Source: Bacillota bacterium
GTDB taxonomy: Bacteria; Bacillota; Clostridia; Lachnospirales; Lachnospiraceae
Reading direction: 5' to 3'
Assembly (NCBI GenBank): GCA_023436225.1
Contig: JAEZKA010000053.1
Span: 1-49,672, forward strand
Length of the DNA stretch: 49,672 nucleotides
The notes beneath the pieces were generated by a model that was given only the letters and a program-made list of their open reading frames with translations, searched no databases and had not been told where the DNA came from. Shown piece by piece: positions 7,957-15,609 of this stretch. Position numbers and translations under genes: made by a program. Positions within the stretch are counted from its first letter, which is position 1. Every line of letters begins with the position of its first letter.

Positions 7957-8002
7957 GACTGATATGCATTGGCTAAATCATTGAAGCCAATGCATATCAG
8001 TC
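7957..8002. repeat. Perfect 18-bp inverted repeat
   Basis: The arm 7957-7974 (GACTGATATGCATTGGCT) is perfectly reverse-complementary to 7985-8002 across a 10-nt loop. No T-run follows on either strand. It lies between convergent genes (GNAT plus, malic enzyme minus). It may be a bidirectional transcription stop, a recombination target or a small mobile palindrome. Confidence 0.5.
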
Positions 8003-8057
8003 TGTGCACATCAATTATTAAAGTGCCGTTTACCGAACGTATGCACGGTGCTGTGAG

Positions 8058-8082
8058 AGGAGGGAGTGAATCACTCCCTCCT
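8058..8082 (-). terminator. Perfect 12-bp hairpin just after the malic enzyme stop
   Basis: AGGAGGGAGTGA at 8058-8069 pairs with TCACTCCCTCCT at 8071-8082, a very stable GC-rich stem beginning 11 nt after the malic enzyme stop codon (minus strand). There is no clean U-tract, so it may act as a 3'-end stabiliser rather than a classical terminator. Confidence 0.5.
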
Positions 8083-8093
8083 ACTCAACTTTA

Positions 8094-9266
8094 TTATATC
8101 CGGGCTACACCGGTTGTACGGGCTTCTTTTATGACTGCTTCAGCTACCACCTGAGCTATTCTCTTATCCAAAGGATTTGGAATAATGCATTCTTCGCTTA
8201 ATTCCTCCTCTGAAACCAATCCTGCAATTGCATAGGAAGCGGCCACCTTCATCTCTTCATTAATTGTTTTTGCGCGACAGTCCAAGGCACCGCGGAAAAT
8301 ACCGGGGAAAGCAAGCACATTATTGATCTGATTTGCAAAATCAGATCGACCGGTTCCTACTACCCTTGCTCCTGCAGCCTTAGCAACATCAGGCATAATC
8401 TCCGGTGTGGGATTAGCCATGGCAAATACAATGGAATCGGGTGCCATAGACTTAACCATCTCTGCGCTGACAATATTCGGAGCAGATACACCGATGAAGA
8501 CATCAGCGTCCTTCATCGCATCTGCCAAAATGCCCTTCTGATGGGAACGATTTGTTACCTTTGCCATTTCTGCCTGAGCAGGATTCAATTCTTCCATTCC
8601 TTCACAGATGATACCAAAACGATCTACCAGTGTCAGGTTCTTCAGCCCAAGATTCAGTAGATGCTGAGCAATAGCGATTCCTGCAGAACCGGCTCCGTTT
8701 AGAACGATCTTCACAGTATCAATGTCCTTTTTTACAATCTTAAGGGCATTAATCAAGGCTGCAGCGACAACAATCGCAGTACCATGCTGATCATCGTGGA
8801 ATACAGGAATATCACATATTTCTTTAAGTCTTCGCTCTACTTCAAAGCAGCGGGGTGCTGAAATATCCTCTAGGTTAATTCCGCCAAAACTGCCAGAAAT
8901 CAGATAAATAGTACGGACCAGCTCATCCACATCCTTAGAACGAATGCATATGGGGAATGCATCCACTCCGGCAAATTCCTTGAATAGTGCAGCCTTTCCT
9001 TCCATAACTGGCATGCCAGCCTCTGGTCCAATATCACCCAGGCCAAGGACAGCGGTACCGTCCGTGATCACTGCAACCAGGTTACTCCTGCGGGTCAGTT
9101 CAAAGGATTTGTTATAATCCTTTTGAATCTCAAGACATGGCTCCGCAACACCGGGTGTATAAGCAAGAGATAGATCTTCTCTCGTATTTATTGTTGCTCG
9201 GGAAATCACTTCGATTTTTCCCTTCCATTCATAATGCTTCTGTAATGACTGCTGTCTGATATCCAT
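8094..9266 (-). CDS. NAD(P)-dependent malic enzyme (malate dehydrogenase, decarboxylating)
   Basis: 390 residues, the usual length of short bacterial malic enzymes. The N-terminal malic domain has the signature SLAYTPGVAEPCL and the GDIGPEAGMPVMEGK block. The metal/substrate region FHDDQHGTAIV comes next. The Rossmann domain has GAGSAGIAIAQHL, followed by PTPEIMP and GRSDFANQINNVLAFPGIF. The enzyme converts L-malate to pyruvate plus CO2 in the cytoplasm. I chose ATG 9264-9266 (MDIRQQ) because AGGAGAGGGCAT precedes it; a TTG six codons upstream lacks an RBS. It follows the Ldh2-type dehydrogenase by 10 bp in the same operon, so both probably act on C3/C4 hydroxy-acids. NAD versus NADP preference cannot be read reliably. 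Confidence 0.93.
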   Translation of the reverse strand: MDIRQQSLQKHYEWKGKIEVISRATINTREDLSLAYTPGVAEPCLEIQKDYNKSFELTRRSNLVAVITDGTAVLGLGDIGPEAGMPVMEGKAALFKEFAGVDAFPICIRSKDVDELVRTIYLISGSFGGINLEDISAPRCFEVERRLKEICDIPVFHDDQHGTAIVVAAALINALKIVKKDIDTVKIVLNGAGSAGIAIAQHLLNLGLKNLTLVDRFGIICEGMEELNPAQAEMAKVTNRSHQKGILADAMKDADVFIGVSAPNIVSAEMVKSMAPDSIVFAMANPTPEIMPDVAKAAGARVVGTGRSDFANQINNVLAFPGIFRGALDCRAKTINEEMKVAASYAIAGLVSEEELSEECIIPNPLDKRIAQVVAEAVIKEARTTGVARI

Positions 9267-9276
9267 ATGCCCTCTC

Positions 9277-10389
9277 CTATTCAAACGGGAATCTGTACTG
9301 TGTTAATCCAAGTTCATCACGAATCTGAATGAGTTCCTTCTGTACGGCATCGTTAATCGGTACTCCACTGTTCTTACGCTCCTGCCATACCAGATATTCT
9401 TTTTCTCCGGCAGTGAAGATATGCTCCTGTCCAGGTGCTTTATGTGATCCACGAAGTTCACGCAGAATGTCTCCACATGTCTTTTTGAAAGCTTCAAGGC
9501 CCATAAAGGCTTCGGTATCAATAGCAATAAAGAAATGACCAAGATGGAAAGGAAGCTTTTCTCCATTCTCACCGATACCTGACAGTGCACGTAAGAAATT
9601 TCCCTGCTGCAAGGCAGCTGATAGTATTTCAACCACAGTTGCATAGCCGTAGCCCTTATATCCTCCCAACTCTTCACCTATACCACCCAGAGGTGCAAGT
9701 GCTGCATTTCCAGTATTTAAGTCAGTTAGTATCTGTACCGAATCCGTCTTAGCTTCGCCATCCCGTCCGATTACCATTCCGGCCGGAGTAGACTTGCCGA
9801 CGCGTGCATAATATTCAATTCGACCTCTCTGTGTAATGGAGGTAGCGCAGTCAAGAACAAAGGGGAATTCTTCATCAGTAGGCATACCAAAGGTCAACGG
9901 ATTAGTTCCCAGCATATTCTCAACGCCAAAGGTAGGAGCGATGGAAGGTCTTGCATTGGTTCCTGTTATGCCTATGCAACCGGCTTCGACTGCCATAGTC
10001 GCATAATAACCTGCAATTCCGTAATGTGTTGAGTTACGTGCTGCAACCATTCCCATACCATATTTCTTTGCCTTTTCAATTGCCATTTTCATAGCCTTAT
10101 AGCCAATTACCTGACCCATTCCGTCATGACCGTCAACAACAGCAGTGGTAGGTGTCTCTCTGATTATCTCAAATTGAGTCACCGGCTTCTGTATTCCAGC
10201 CTTAATTCTGTCCAGGTAGATTGGTTTAAAGCGGTTCACACCGTGGGATTCGATACCCCGTTTATCAGATTCTAACAAAACATCTGCACAGATTTTGGCA
10301 TCCTCTTCGGGAATACCATATTTTACAAACGTATCAGTTACAAAATTAGTAATCGTTGACCAATCAACAACATTTGACTTACCTGCCAT
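9277..10389 (-). CDS. Malate/L-lactate dehydrogenase family (Ldh2) oxidoreductase
   Basis: 370 residues of the Ldh_2 fold (malate, lactate, sulfolactate, ureidoglycolate dehydrogenases), which is unrelated to classical LDH. Visible signatures are RGIESHGVNRF with the conserved His near residue 50, VAARNSTHYGIAGYY, the NAD-binding loop GITGTNARPSIAP, GTNPLTFG and the GGYKGYGYA block. It oxidises an L-2-hydroxy acid with NAD(P). Pairing with malic enzyme in one operon favours malate or a related diacid, but this is inference. The ATG follows TTTTAGGAGG. The gene has its own consensus promoter and an attenuator-like leader. Confidence 0.88.
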   Translation of the reverse strand: MAGKSNVVDWSTITNFVTDTFVKYGIPEEDAKICADVLLESDKRGIESHGVNRFKPIYLDRIKAGIQKPVTQFEIIRETPTTAVVDGHDGMGQVIGYKAMKMAIEKAKKYGMGMVAARNSTHYGIAGYYATMAVEAGCIGITGTNARPSIAPTFGVENMLGTNPLTFGMPTDEEFPFVLDCATSITQRGRIEYYARVGKSTPAGMVIGRDGEAKTDSVQILTDLNTGNAALAPLGGIGEELGGYKGYGYATVVEILSAALQQGNFLRALSGIGENGEKLPFHLGHFFIAIDTEAFMGLEAFKKTCGDILRELRGSHKAPGQEHIFTAGEKEYLVWQERKNSGVPINDAVQKELIQIRDELGLTQYRFPFE

Positions 10390-10422
10390 ACTTACATCCT
10401 CCTAAAATTATGTTTTTTAACG

Positions 10423-10458
10423 AAAAAAAAGCGACACCTAATAAAGGCAGTCGCTTTT
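10423..10458 (-). terminator. Intrinsic-terminator-like hairpin in the 5' leader of the dehydrogenase operon
   Basis: On the minus strand AAAAGCGAC (10458-10450) pairs with GTCGCTTTT (10435-10427), followed by a further run of T to 10423. It lies between the promoter (10489-10517) and the RBS of the Ldh2 gene, inside a leader of about 90 nt. A terminator at this place would make the operon subject to attenuation. No known riboswitch or T-box consensus was recognised. Confidence 0.55.
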
Positions 10459-10488
10459 CTCTTCATCTCAGAGCTTCTGATTAAGATA

Positions 10489-10517
10489 ATTATAGTCGCA
10501 TCCTTATGAAAAGTCAA
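10489..10517 (-). promoter_or_regulatory. Consensus sigma-A promoter for the Ldh2/malic enzyme operon
   Basis: On the minus strand TTGACT (10517-10512) and TATAAT (10494-10489) are separated by exactly 17 nt. This is close to a perfect promoter, with a start near 10482, and suggests that control acts after initiation at the leader hairpin. Confidence 0.75.
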
Positions 10518-10670
10518 GGGATGAAATTAGTAAGCCATGTTGCTTTTTAAAATGCTTATTAAAACACTTATTAAGATAAACCTAAAATGTAGCCAAAATA
10601 TCAAGAATATGGAAGAATTATGTGGTATGCTATATATACGGTGCCAAACAATAAAATGTGGAGGTTGGTT

Positions 10671-11471
10671 ATGAATAATGTAGAGCTTTTATCAAATGCA
10701 TTGAATTATATCGAAAATAACATTAGCGAAAAAATAACTGCTGAAGATATAGCATTTGCATGCCATTGTTCAAAATCATACCTTCAAAAGATATTTAAAT
10801 ATGTGAATGGATACAGTATTAAAGAGTATGTCATTAAGAGAAGAATTACAAAAGCGGCAAAGGATTTGGTTTGCAATCCAGCGGAAAGTATTCTAGATAT
10901 CGCTTTTAAGTACTGTTATAATTCTCCGGAAGCCTTTACTCGGGCATTTGAACAAGTGTGGAGGCGTAAACCATCAGTATTTCGTAAAGAAGCAAGATTT
11001 ACAGATTTATATCCAAAGCTATTATTGCCGATTGAGAATGGAGATGACTATATGAATGAGAGAAAGCATGTAGATATAAGTGAATTATATGATTTATTTA
11101 TTGAGAGGAAAGAATGTTATTTTGTATGTTGTGATATCAAATCATTAGATCCGATAAATGAAATATCCCGGAAAGCAGGGGATTTAGCAATATTAGAAGT
11201 TTTAAGACGAATGGAAAAAGTAGCAGGGCCTGATGATATTGTCTTTCGCATTGGCGGTGATGAATTTACTCTTCTGACAAATAGTAGAGATATTACATAT
11301 GCATCAAGTATTGCAGATAAAATATTAATAATGAACGGGCAATCTGTGATGTATGAGGATAAAGAAATACCAATTAGTGTTCACACCAGCGTTACTCGAT
11401 TAGTTGGTAGTGGAATAAAATACGATGAATTGTTTATATGCTTACATAATACAATTAAGAATTGTAAATAA
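10671..11471 (+). CDS. AraC-type HTH protein fused to a GGDEF-type domain
   Basis: 266 residues. The N-terminal 100 residues are a two-HTH AraC/XylS domain (ITAEDIAFACHCSKSYLQKI and ILDIAFKYCYNSPEAFTRAF, ending WRRKPSVFRK). The C-terminal part, from about 130, contains CCDIKSLDPINE and FRIGGDEFTLL, with a complete GGDEF signature and the preceding DIxxLxxIN-like metal strand. This looks like a diguanylate-cyclase-type domain, though it is short and several strands are weak, so it may only bind nucleotide. The usual AraC N-terminal sugar cupin is absent. I chose ATG 10671 (RBS GTGGAGGTTGG) over the upstream in-frame start. It diverges from the Ldh2 promoter about 150 bp away and could regulate it. 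Confidence 0.75.
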   Translation: MNNVELLSNALNYIENNISEKITAEDIAFACHCSKSYLQKIFKYVNGYSIKEYVIKRRITKAAKDLVCNPAESILDIAFKYCYNSPEAFTRAFEQVWRRKPSVFRKEARFTDLYPKLLLPIENGDDYMNERKHVDISELYDLFIERKECYFVCCDIKSLDPINEISRKAGDLAILEVLRRMEKVAGPDDIVFRIGGDEFTLLTNSRDITYASSIADKILIMNGQSVMYEDKEIPISVHTSVTRLVGSGIKYDELFICLHNTIKNCK

Positions 11472-11489
11472 ATTTATCCCTCTTAAGAG

Positions 11490-11525
11490 AGTCCCTGGAA
11501 ACGTTATGTTTTTAGGGGCTTTTTC
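11490..11525 (+). terminator. Rho-independent terminator of the AraC-GGDEF gene
   Basis: AGTCCCT at 11490-11496 pairs with AGGGGCT at 11514-11520 (one G-U pair), followed by TTTTC, about 20 nt after the stop codon. Confidence 0.55.
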
Positions 11526-11581
11526 ATACATGCTTCAAAAAATTGTGAAGTAAATTTTTTATTATGCAGGGTATTAATGGT

Positions 11582-11608
11582 TTCGTAAAATAGTATGCAA
11601 TTTACGAA
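11582..11608. promoter_or_regulatory. Inverted repeat upstream of the PanE-like gene (possible operator)
   Basis: TTCGTAAA at 11582-11589 is the exact reverse complement of TTTACGAA at 11601-11608 (arm centres 19 bp apart). It lies 165 bp before the start of the reductase gene in a 250-bp gap. The spacing suits a dimeric regulator. No regulator can be named. Confidence 0.3.
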
Positions 11609-11772
11609 TAGAATAGAAATCATCGTACAATAGTGATAATATTATAGTGTCGTTTGCGATGATAGGGATGAAGAGATACTTCGCAACTGGCTAGAAGGAT
11701 TTCTTAGAATAATTGAAATTATACTAACAAGTAGATACCGCAGAAACCGAATGGTAGTAACCGGGAGGAACT

Positions 11773-12693
11773 ATGAGCACAAGGGAAATAACAAAAGTAA
11801 GTATTATAGGAATGGGAGCATTAGGATTGCTGTATGGCTCGCATATCGTTAGGCATTTGGGGATGGAAGCAGTTGACTTTATAATGGAAGATAACCGTCT
11901 AAAAAAGTATGAAAATCAGATGTTTTATTGTAATGAGGAAGAGATTAAGTTTAAGTTAACAAAGGATAGTGAAGCGGAACCGGCTGATTTGCTTATCGTT
12001 GCTGTTAAGTACACAGGATTGGATGAAGCTCTTATGTCCATGAAGTGGTGTATAGGGCCGGATACCATAATCCTGTCCGTACTGAATGGAATATCTAGTG
12101 AGAAGGTAATCGGAACTCATTATGGCATGGATAAAGTCATCTATACGGTAGCTCAAGGTATGGATGCAATGAAGTTTGATAATAAACTGCATTTTACCCA
12201 AATGGGGGAGTTACGTCTTGGCATTGTGGATGAAAGACAAAAGGACAAATTGAATTGTGTAATTTCCTTCTTTGATAAGATAGAATTACCTTATGTGGTG
12301 GAGGAGGATATCCTGCATCGCTTATGGAGTAAGTTCATGTTGAATGTTGGGGTTAATCAGACTTGTATGGTTTTTGATACTAATTATGCCGGAGCACTGG
12401 CCTTTGGAGAACCCAATCGTACCATGATTGCTGCCATGCGTGAGGTGATTGCTGTTGCGAATGCAGAAGGAATTAAACTATCTGAGGTTGATTTAAATCA
12501 GTATATTGATATTATTGGAAAGCTTAATCCGGAAGGTACGCCTTCTATGGGGCAGGATCGCATTAATCGAAAACCATCAGAAGTGGAAATGTTTGCAGGA
12601 ACTGTGATGGAGATGGCTAAAAAGTATAAGATATACGTACCGGCTAACGAATTTCTATATAGACGGGTTAAGGAGATTGAACAGGAATATTAG
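11773..12693 (+). CDS. 2-dehydropantoate 2-reductase family protein (PanE/ApbA-like)
   Basis: 306 residues, the normal family length. The N-terminal Rossmann fold has GMGALGLLYG near residues 13-22 and the family's VKYT catalytic-lysine strand (LLIVAVKYTGLDEAL). The C-terminal ApbA_C domain begins with the conserved LWSKFMLNVGVNQ and contains RKPSEVEMFAGTV. It would reduce a 2-keto acid with NADPH, classically ketopantoate for coenzyme A synthesis. There are no panB, panC or panD genes nearby, and paralogues of this family often act on other 2-keto acids, so the substrate is open. The start has an excellent RBS (CCGGGAGGAACT). Confidence 0.85.
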   Translation: MSTREITKVSIIGMGALGLLYGSHIVRHLGMEAVDFIMEDNRLKKYENQMFYCNEEEIKFKLTKDSEAEPADLLIVAVKYTGLDEALMSMKWCIGPDTIILSVLNGISSEKVIGTHYGMDKVIYTVAQGMDAMKFDNKLHFTQMGELRLGIVDERQKDKLNCVISFFDKIELPYVVEEDILHRLWSKFMLNVGVNQTCMVFDTNYAGALAFGEPNRTMIAAMREVIAVANAEGIKLSEVDLNQYIDIIGKLNPEGTPSMGQDRINRKPSEVEMFAGTVMEMAKKYKIYVPANEFLYRRVKEIEQEY

Positions 12694-12733
12694 TAATAAG
12701 CGTACAATAAAGGAACGAAACCTCGAAGGGCCA

Positions 12734-12785
12734 TATCAAAAATACGAAGAATCCGTGCGTAGCATGGGTCACTTCGTATTTTTTT
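12734..12785 (+). terminator. Terminator of the PanE-like gene, member of a repeated hairpin family
   Basis: AATACGAAG pairs with CTTCGTATT around an internal loop that contains AGCATGGG, followed by a seven-T run. It is closely similar to 392-432, including the flanking ATCAAAAATACGAAG. This copy has all the parts of a working rho-independent terminator. Confidence 0.7.
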
Positions 12786-12821
12786 ATGAAATGGATGAGG
12801 ATAGGTGCATGTAAATCTCAC

Positions 12822-12865
12822 AAAAATAAGCCGACAACAAATCCATAGGATTCAGTGTTGGCTTA
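12822..12865 (-). terminator. Terminator downstream of the LacI repressor gene
   Basis: On the minus strand TAAGCCAACA (from 12865) pairs with a TGTTGTCGGCTTA arm with a small bulge, followed by TTTTTG. It points in the direction of the lacI-type gene, whose stop is at 12943. Confidence 0.5.
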
Positions 12866-12869
12866 TAGT

Positions 12870-12943
12870 ATTCATGACAAGTGAATTGATTTATCGAATT
12901 ACTCATGACAATAGAAAGTTCGCGTAGCGTGTTACTTCCGGTT
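12870..12943 (+). repeat. Composite intergenic palindromic repeat
   Basis: The 26 bp at 12870-12895, starting ATTCATGACAAGTG, recur exactly at 20583-20608. A neighbouring CATGACAATAGA-NNGTTCGCG part also recurs at 20538-20556, in the opposite order. The end 12920-12943 (GCGTAGCGTG then TCCGGTT) matches the stem-loops at 27190-27213 and 46880-46903. This copy therefore links two repeat families. Confidence 0.55.
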
Positions 12944-13968
12944 TATGCTTTCTTTGGAGGAGCGCACGATTCTCGGCTGACCAAGCTGCAGGGTACAACA
13001 ATTTTACGGGGAAGCAAGGAGTCGTTAGCAATGGTCTGCTGTAGCACCTCGATAGCGCAATCTGCCATAAAGTCTATGGGAATATCAATCGTTGTCAGCG
13101 GGGGCTTCGTAAACTGAGTTGAGGCGATATTGTTAAAGCCAATGATACTAATATCATTTGGTACCTTGATTCTATTCTCATCTAAGGCACGTATGACGCC
13201 ACTTGCCATTGTATCGTTGGCGACGAACAATGCGGTAGGTAACTTTTCTTTATTCTGAATCGCTTTTTTTATTGTTTTATAGCCTTCATCATAGGAAATC
13301 CTTGCACCTTCAAAAAAGTATTGACTATTGTATATGCCATGCTTTTCCAACTGTTGAATGAGTTCTCGCTTTCGATGGTCAACTATGATTTCCCGATCAT
13401 AACCTAGTACAACGCCACCTACAAAACCGATTTCCCTATGACCTAACGATAGAAAATGCTCCACAGCCAATGTGACACCGAGGGTGTAATTAGGGGTTAC
13501 AGAACTGTAGGTAGATTCTTGGGGAGATGAGTCTAGGAAAATAATGTTTTTACTAAAATTTTCTAAAAGGCTCATCTGATCGTGGGCAAATCTACCGATG
13601 GCAAGCATTCCATCAATCTCTACATCCACTGTTTGCTTATACTCGCCATCAACGTTAACCACACGTATGGTATTCATATTTGCAAGGGCGCAGTGTTTTT
13701 CCAGCGTCATCATCAAATATAGATAGTAGGGGTCATTTAACATTTCATACTCAGAATACCAGTCTAGAATCAGGATAGAAGGCCTTTTCGATCGCTCGCT
13801 CTCGGCCTTTCTGGCTTTTATTGTTTTATAATCAAGCTTTTCTGCAGCTTCAAATATTTTGAATTTGGTTTCGTCGGACACACTTAATGTCTCGTCATGA
13901 TTTAGAACACGGGAAACCGTTGCCACAGAAAGACCGGTTGTTCTAGCAATCTGCGAAAGAGTAGCCAT
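12943..13968 (-). CDS. LacI-family transcriptional repressor of the adjacent sugar-uptake operon
   Basis: 341 residues. The N-terminal HTH is canonical (ATLSQIARTTGLSVATVSRVLN), followed by the hinge region. The rest is a periplasmic-binding-protein-like effector domain with EIDGMLAIGRF, LGHREIGFVGG and ALFVANDTMASGVIRAL. Proteins of this type repress sugar genes until a sugar or sugar phosphate binds. It is transcribed divergently from an ABC importer and beta-galactosidase operon, so a beta-galactoside or its product is the likely effector (inference). The start has GAGGT 8 nt upstream. The C-terminus, ending SCAPPKKA, overlaps the edge of an intergenic repeat. Confidence 0.92.
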   Translation of the reverse strand: MATLSQIARTTGLSVATVSRVLNHDETLSVSDETKFKIFEAAEKLDYKTIKARKAESERSKRPSILILDWYSEYEMLNDPYYLYLMMTLEKHCALANMNTIRVVNVDGEYKQTVDVEIDGMLAIGRFAHDQMSLLENFSKNIIFLDSSPQESTYSSVTPNYTLGVTLAVEHFLSLGHREIGFVGGVVLGYDREIIVDHRKRELIQQLEKHGIYNSQYFFEGARISYDEGYKTIKKAIQNKEKLPTALFVANDTMASGVIRALDENRIKVPNDISIIGFNNIASTQFTKPPLTTIDIPIDFMADCAIEVLQQTIANDSLLPRKIVVPCSLVSRESCAPPKKA

Positions 13969-14007
13969 TTTTGTACCTCACACTTATTGGTGGTAATAAT
14001 AATCAAC

Positions 14008-14036
14008 AGTATATCATAAATAAGACGAATAATCAA
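14008..14036 (-). promoter_or_regulatory. Promoter of the lacI-type gene
   Basis: On the minus strand TTGATT (14036-14031) and TATACT (14013-14008) are separated by 17 nt, about 40 nt before the start codon. Confidence 0.6.
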
Positions 14037-14120
14037 ATCATAATAAAACATAAGTAAAAACAATAGTTAAAAAAGATAAATAAAGAGTAAAAATAGTTGA
14101 TAAAAGTTTAGTAAAATATA

Positions 14121-14149
14121 TTGACCAATTTTAAGCGTTGTTGTATAAT
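14121..14149 (+). promoter_or_regulatory. Promoter of the ABC importer/beta-galactosidase operon
   Basis: TTGACC at 14121-14126 and TATAAT at 14144-14149 have an ideal 17-nt spacer. The start of transcription falls on a palindrome (14152-14163). Confidence 0.75.
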
Positions 14150-14151
14150 GT

Positions 14152-14163
14152 TTTTGTACAAAA
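14152..14163. promoter_or_regulatory. 12-bp palindrome at the transcription start, candidate repressor operator
   Basis: TTTTGTACAAAA is a perfect palindrome placed directly after the -10 box, where repressor binding would block initiation. Classical LacI operators have a central CG, which this one lacks, so assignment to the divergent LacI protein is tentative. Confidence 0.4.
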
Positions 14164-14190
14164 CAACTAAAATAAAGGGGGATTTATTTT

Positions 14191-15546
14191 ATGAAAAAGT
14201 TTTTATCATTAATGATTGCTGTTGCATTATGCGTAAGTAGTTTTGCTGCCTGTGCGCCTTCTACGCCAGATCCGAAAACTGAAGTCGCACCGACAGAAGC
14301 ACAGAAACCAGAAGCACAGAAACCAGAAGTTAAGGAAGAGGCTGGTTCTACAGAAAAGCAGAAAATCACAGTTTGGGCATGGGATCCGAATTTTAACATC
14401 GCAATAATGAATGAAGCGGCATCCCGTTACCAAGCAAAACACGACAATGTGGAGTTTGAAATAGTAGAGATGGCAAAGGCTGATGTTGAGCAAAAGCTAC
14501 ATGTAACACTCTCTTCCAAATTGACCGAAGGACTTCCGGACATTGTTTTAATTGAGGATTATAACGCTCAGAAGTATTTGCAATCCTATCCAGGTTCCTT
14601 TGCAGATCTGACAGGTAAATTAAACTACAGTGATTTTGCTCCATATAAGGTTGAGCTGATGACAGTTGATTCCAAGATATATGGTATTCCCTTCGATAGC
14701 GGTGTTACCGGTTTCTTCTATAGAAGCGACATCTTGGGTGAGGCTGGATATAAGGCAGAAGACTTGAACAATATTACCTGGGATCGTCTTCTGGAAATTG
14801 GTAAGGACGTTAAAGCTAAAACAGGAAAAGCGCTTGTTTCCTTTGATAAGACAGACGGTGGTTTAATGAGAGTTATGCTTAACTCATCCGGAAAATGGTA
14901 CTTTGATGCAGAAGGTAATGTAACCATTGCTAACAATGAAGCGTTAAAGGAAGCAATGGAATCCTATAAGAAAATTCTCGATGCTGACATCATCATCCCT
15001 ACCGCTGGTTGGAATGAGTGGGTAAGCGCATTTAACAATGGTGATGCAGCAGCAGTAATATCCGGTTGCTGGATTGCTGGTTCTGTTAAAGCAGCAGCAG
15101 ATCAATCCGGTAAATGGGCTTGTGCTCCGGTACCTAGATTAAATTACTCCGAATCAAAGAATGCTTCCAACTTAGGTGGTTCCAGCTGGTATATTCTTGA
15201 AGCAGCGAAAAGCAAGGACGTTGCAATCGAGTTTATGAATGAGATATTCGGCAGTGATGTTGATTTCTATCAGACCATTCTGACTAACAACGGTGCAGTT
15301 GCATCTTATATACCGGCACTCAGCGGCGCTGCATATTCAGCACCTGACGCATTCTTTGGCGGTCAAGCGGTATTTGCAGATATGGGTAAATGGATGAATG
15401 AGATTCCATCAATCAATTATGGTCTGTACACTTATGAAGCGGATTCCGCAATTATGTCTAATCTTGAAGCATATCTCTCTGGTTCTAAATCAGTTGATGA
15501 TGCCTTGAAGGATGCAGAAGCTCAATTGCTGGGTCAAATTCAATAA
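14191..15546 (+). CDS. Sugar ABC transporter substrate-binding lipoprotein (CUT1 type)
   Basis: 451 residues. A lipoprotein signal peptide ends with the lipobox SFAAC (Cys about residue 20), then a Pro/Glu/Ala-rich linker with a repeated QKPEAQKPE. The mature part is a family 1 extracellular solute-binding protein: ITVWAWDPNFNIAIMNEAASRYQ, GLPDIVLIEDYN, YGIPFDSGVTGFFYRSDI, and NNGDAAAVISGCWIAG. It captures an oligosaccharide at the outer face of the membrane. First gene of an operon with two permeases and a LacZ-type beta-galactosidase, so galactosides are the probable cargo (inference). The RBS is AAAGGGGG. Confidence 0.9.
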   Translation: MKKFLSLMIAVALCVSSFAACAPSTPDPKTEVAPTEAQKPEAQKPEVKEEAGSTEKQKITVWAWDPNFNIAIMNEAASRYQAKHDNVEFEIVEMAKADVEQKLHVTLSSKLTEGLPDIVLIEDYNAQKYLQSYPGSFADLTGKLNYSDFAPYKVELMTVDSKIYGIPFDSGVTGFFYRSDILGEAGYKAEDLNNITWDRLLEIGKDVKAKTGKALVSFDKTDGGLMRVMLNSSGKWYFDAEGNVTIANNEALKEAMESYKKILDADIIIPTAGWNEWVSAFNNGDAAAVISGCWIAGSVKAAADQSGKWACAPVPRLNYSESKNASNLGGSSWYILEAAKSKDVAIEFMNEIFGSDVDFYQTILTNNGAVASYIPALSGAAYSAPDAFFGGQAVFADMGKWMNEIPSINYGLYTYEADSAIMSNLEAYLSGSKSVDDALKDAEAQLLGQIQ

Positions 15547-15561
15547 TGAAATAGCCATAAA

Positions 15562-15593
15562 AGGCGGGGCGAATACTCGTCCCGCCTATTTTT
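15562..15593 (+). terminator. Intra-operon terminator-like hairpin after the binding-protein gene
   Basis: AGGCGGGG at 15562-15569 pairs with TCCCGCCT at 15580-15587 (one G-U), then ATTTTT. Partial termination or 3' protection here would give more binding protein than permease, as is common in such operons. Confidence 0.6.
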
Positions 15594-15609
15594 GAACGGG
15601 GGATTCTGA

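Noticed and set aside
7969..8154. 61-codon forward frame after the GNAT gene
   Set aside because: It covers two hairpins and the end of the malic enzyme on the other strand, with no RBS, so it is a shadow.
10389..10490. T-box or known riboswitch in the Ldh2 leader
   Set aside because: No T-box sequence (TGGNACCGCG-like) or recognisable riboswitch core was found; only a hairpin with U-tract is supported.
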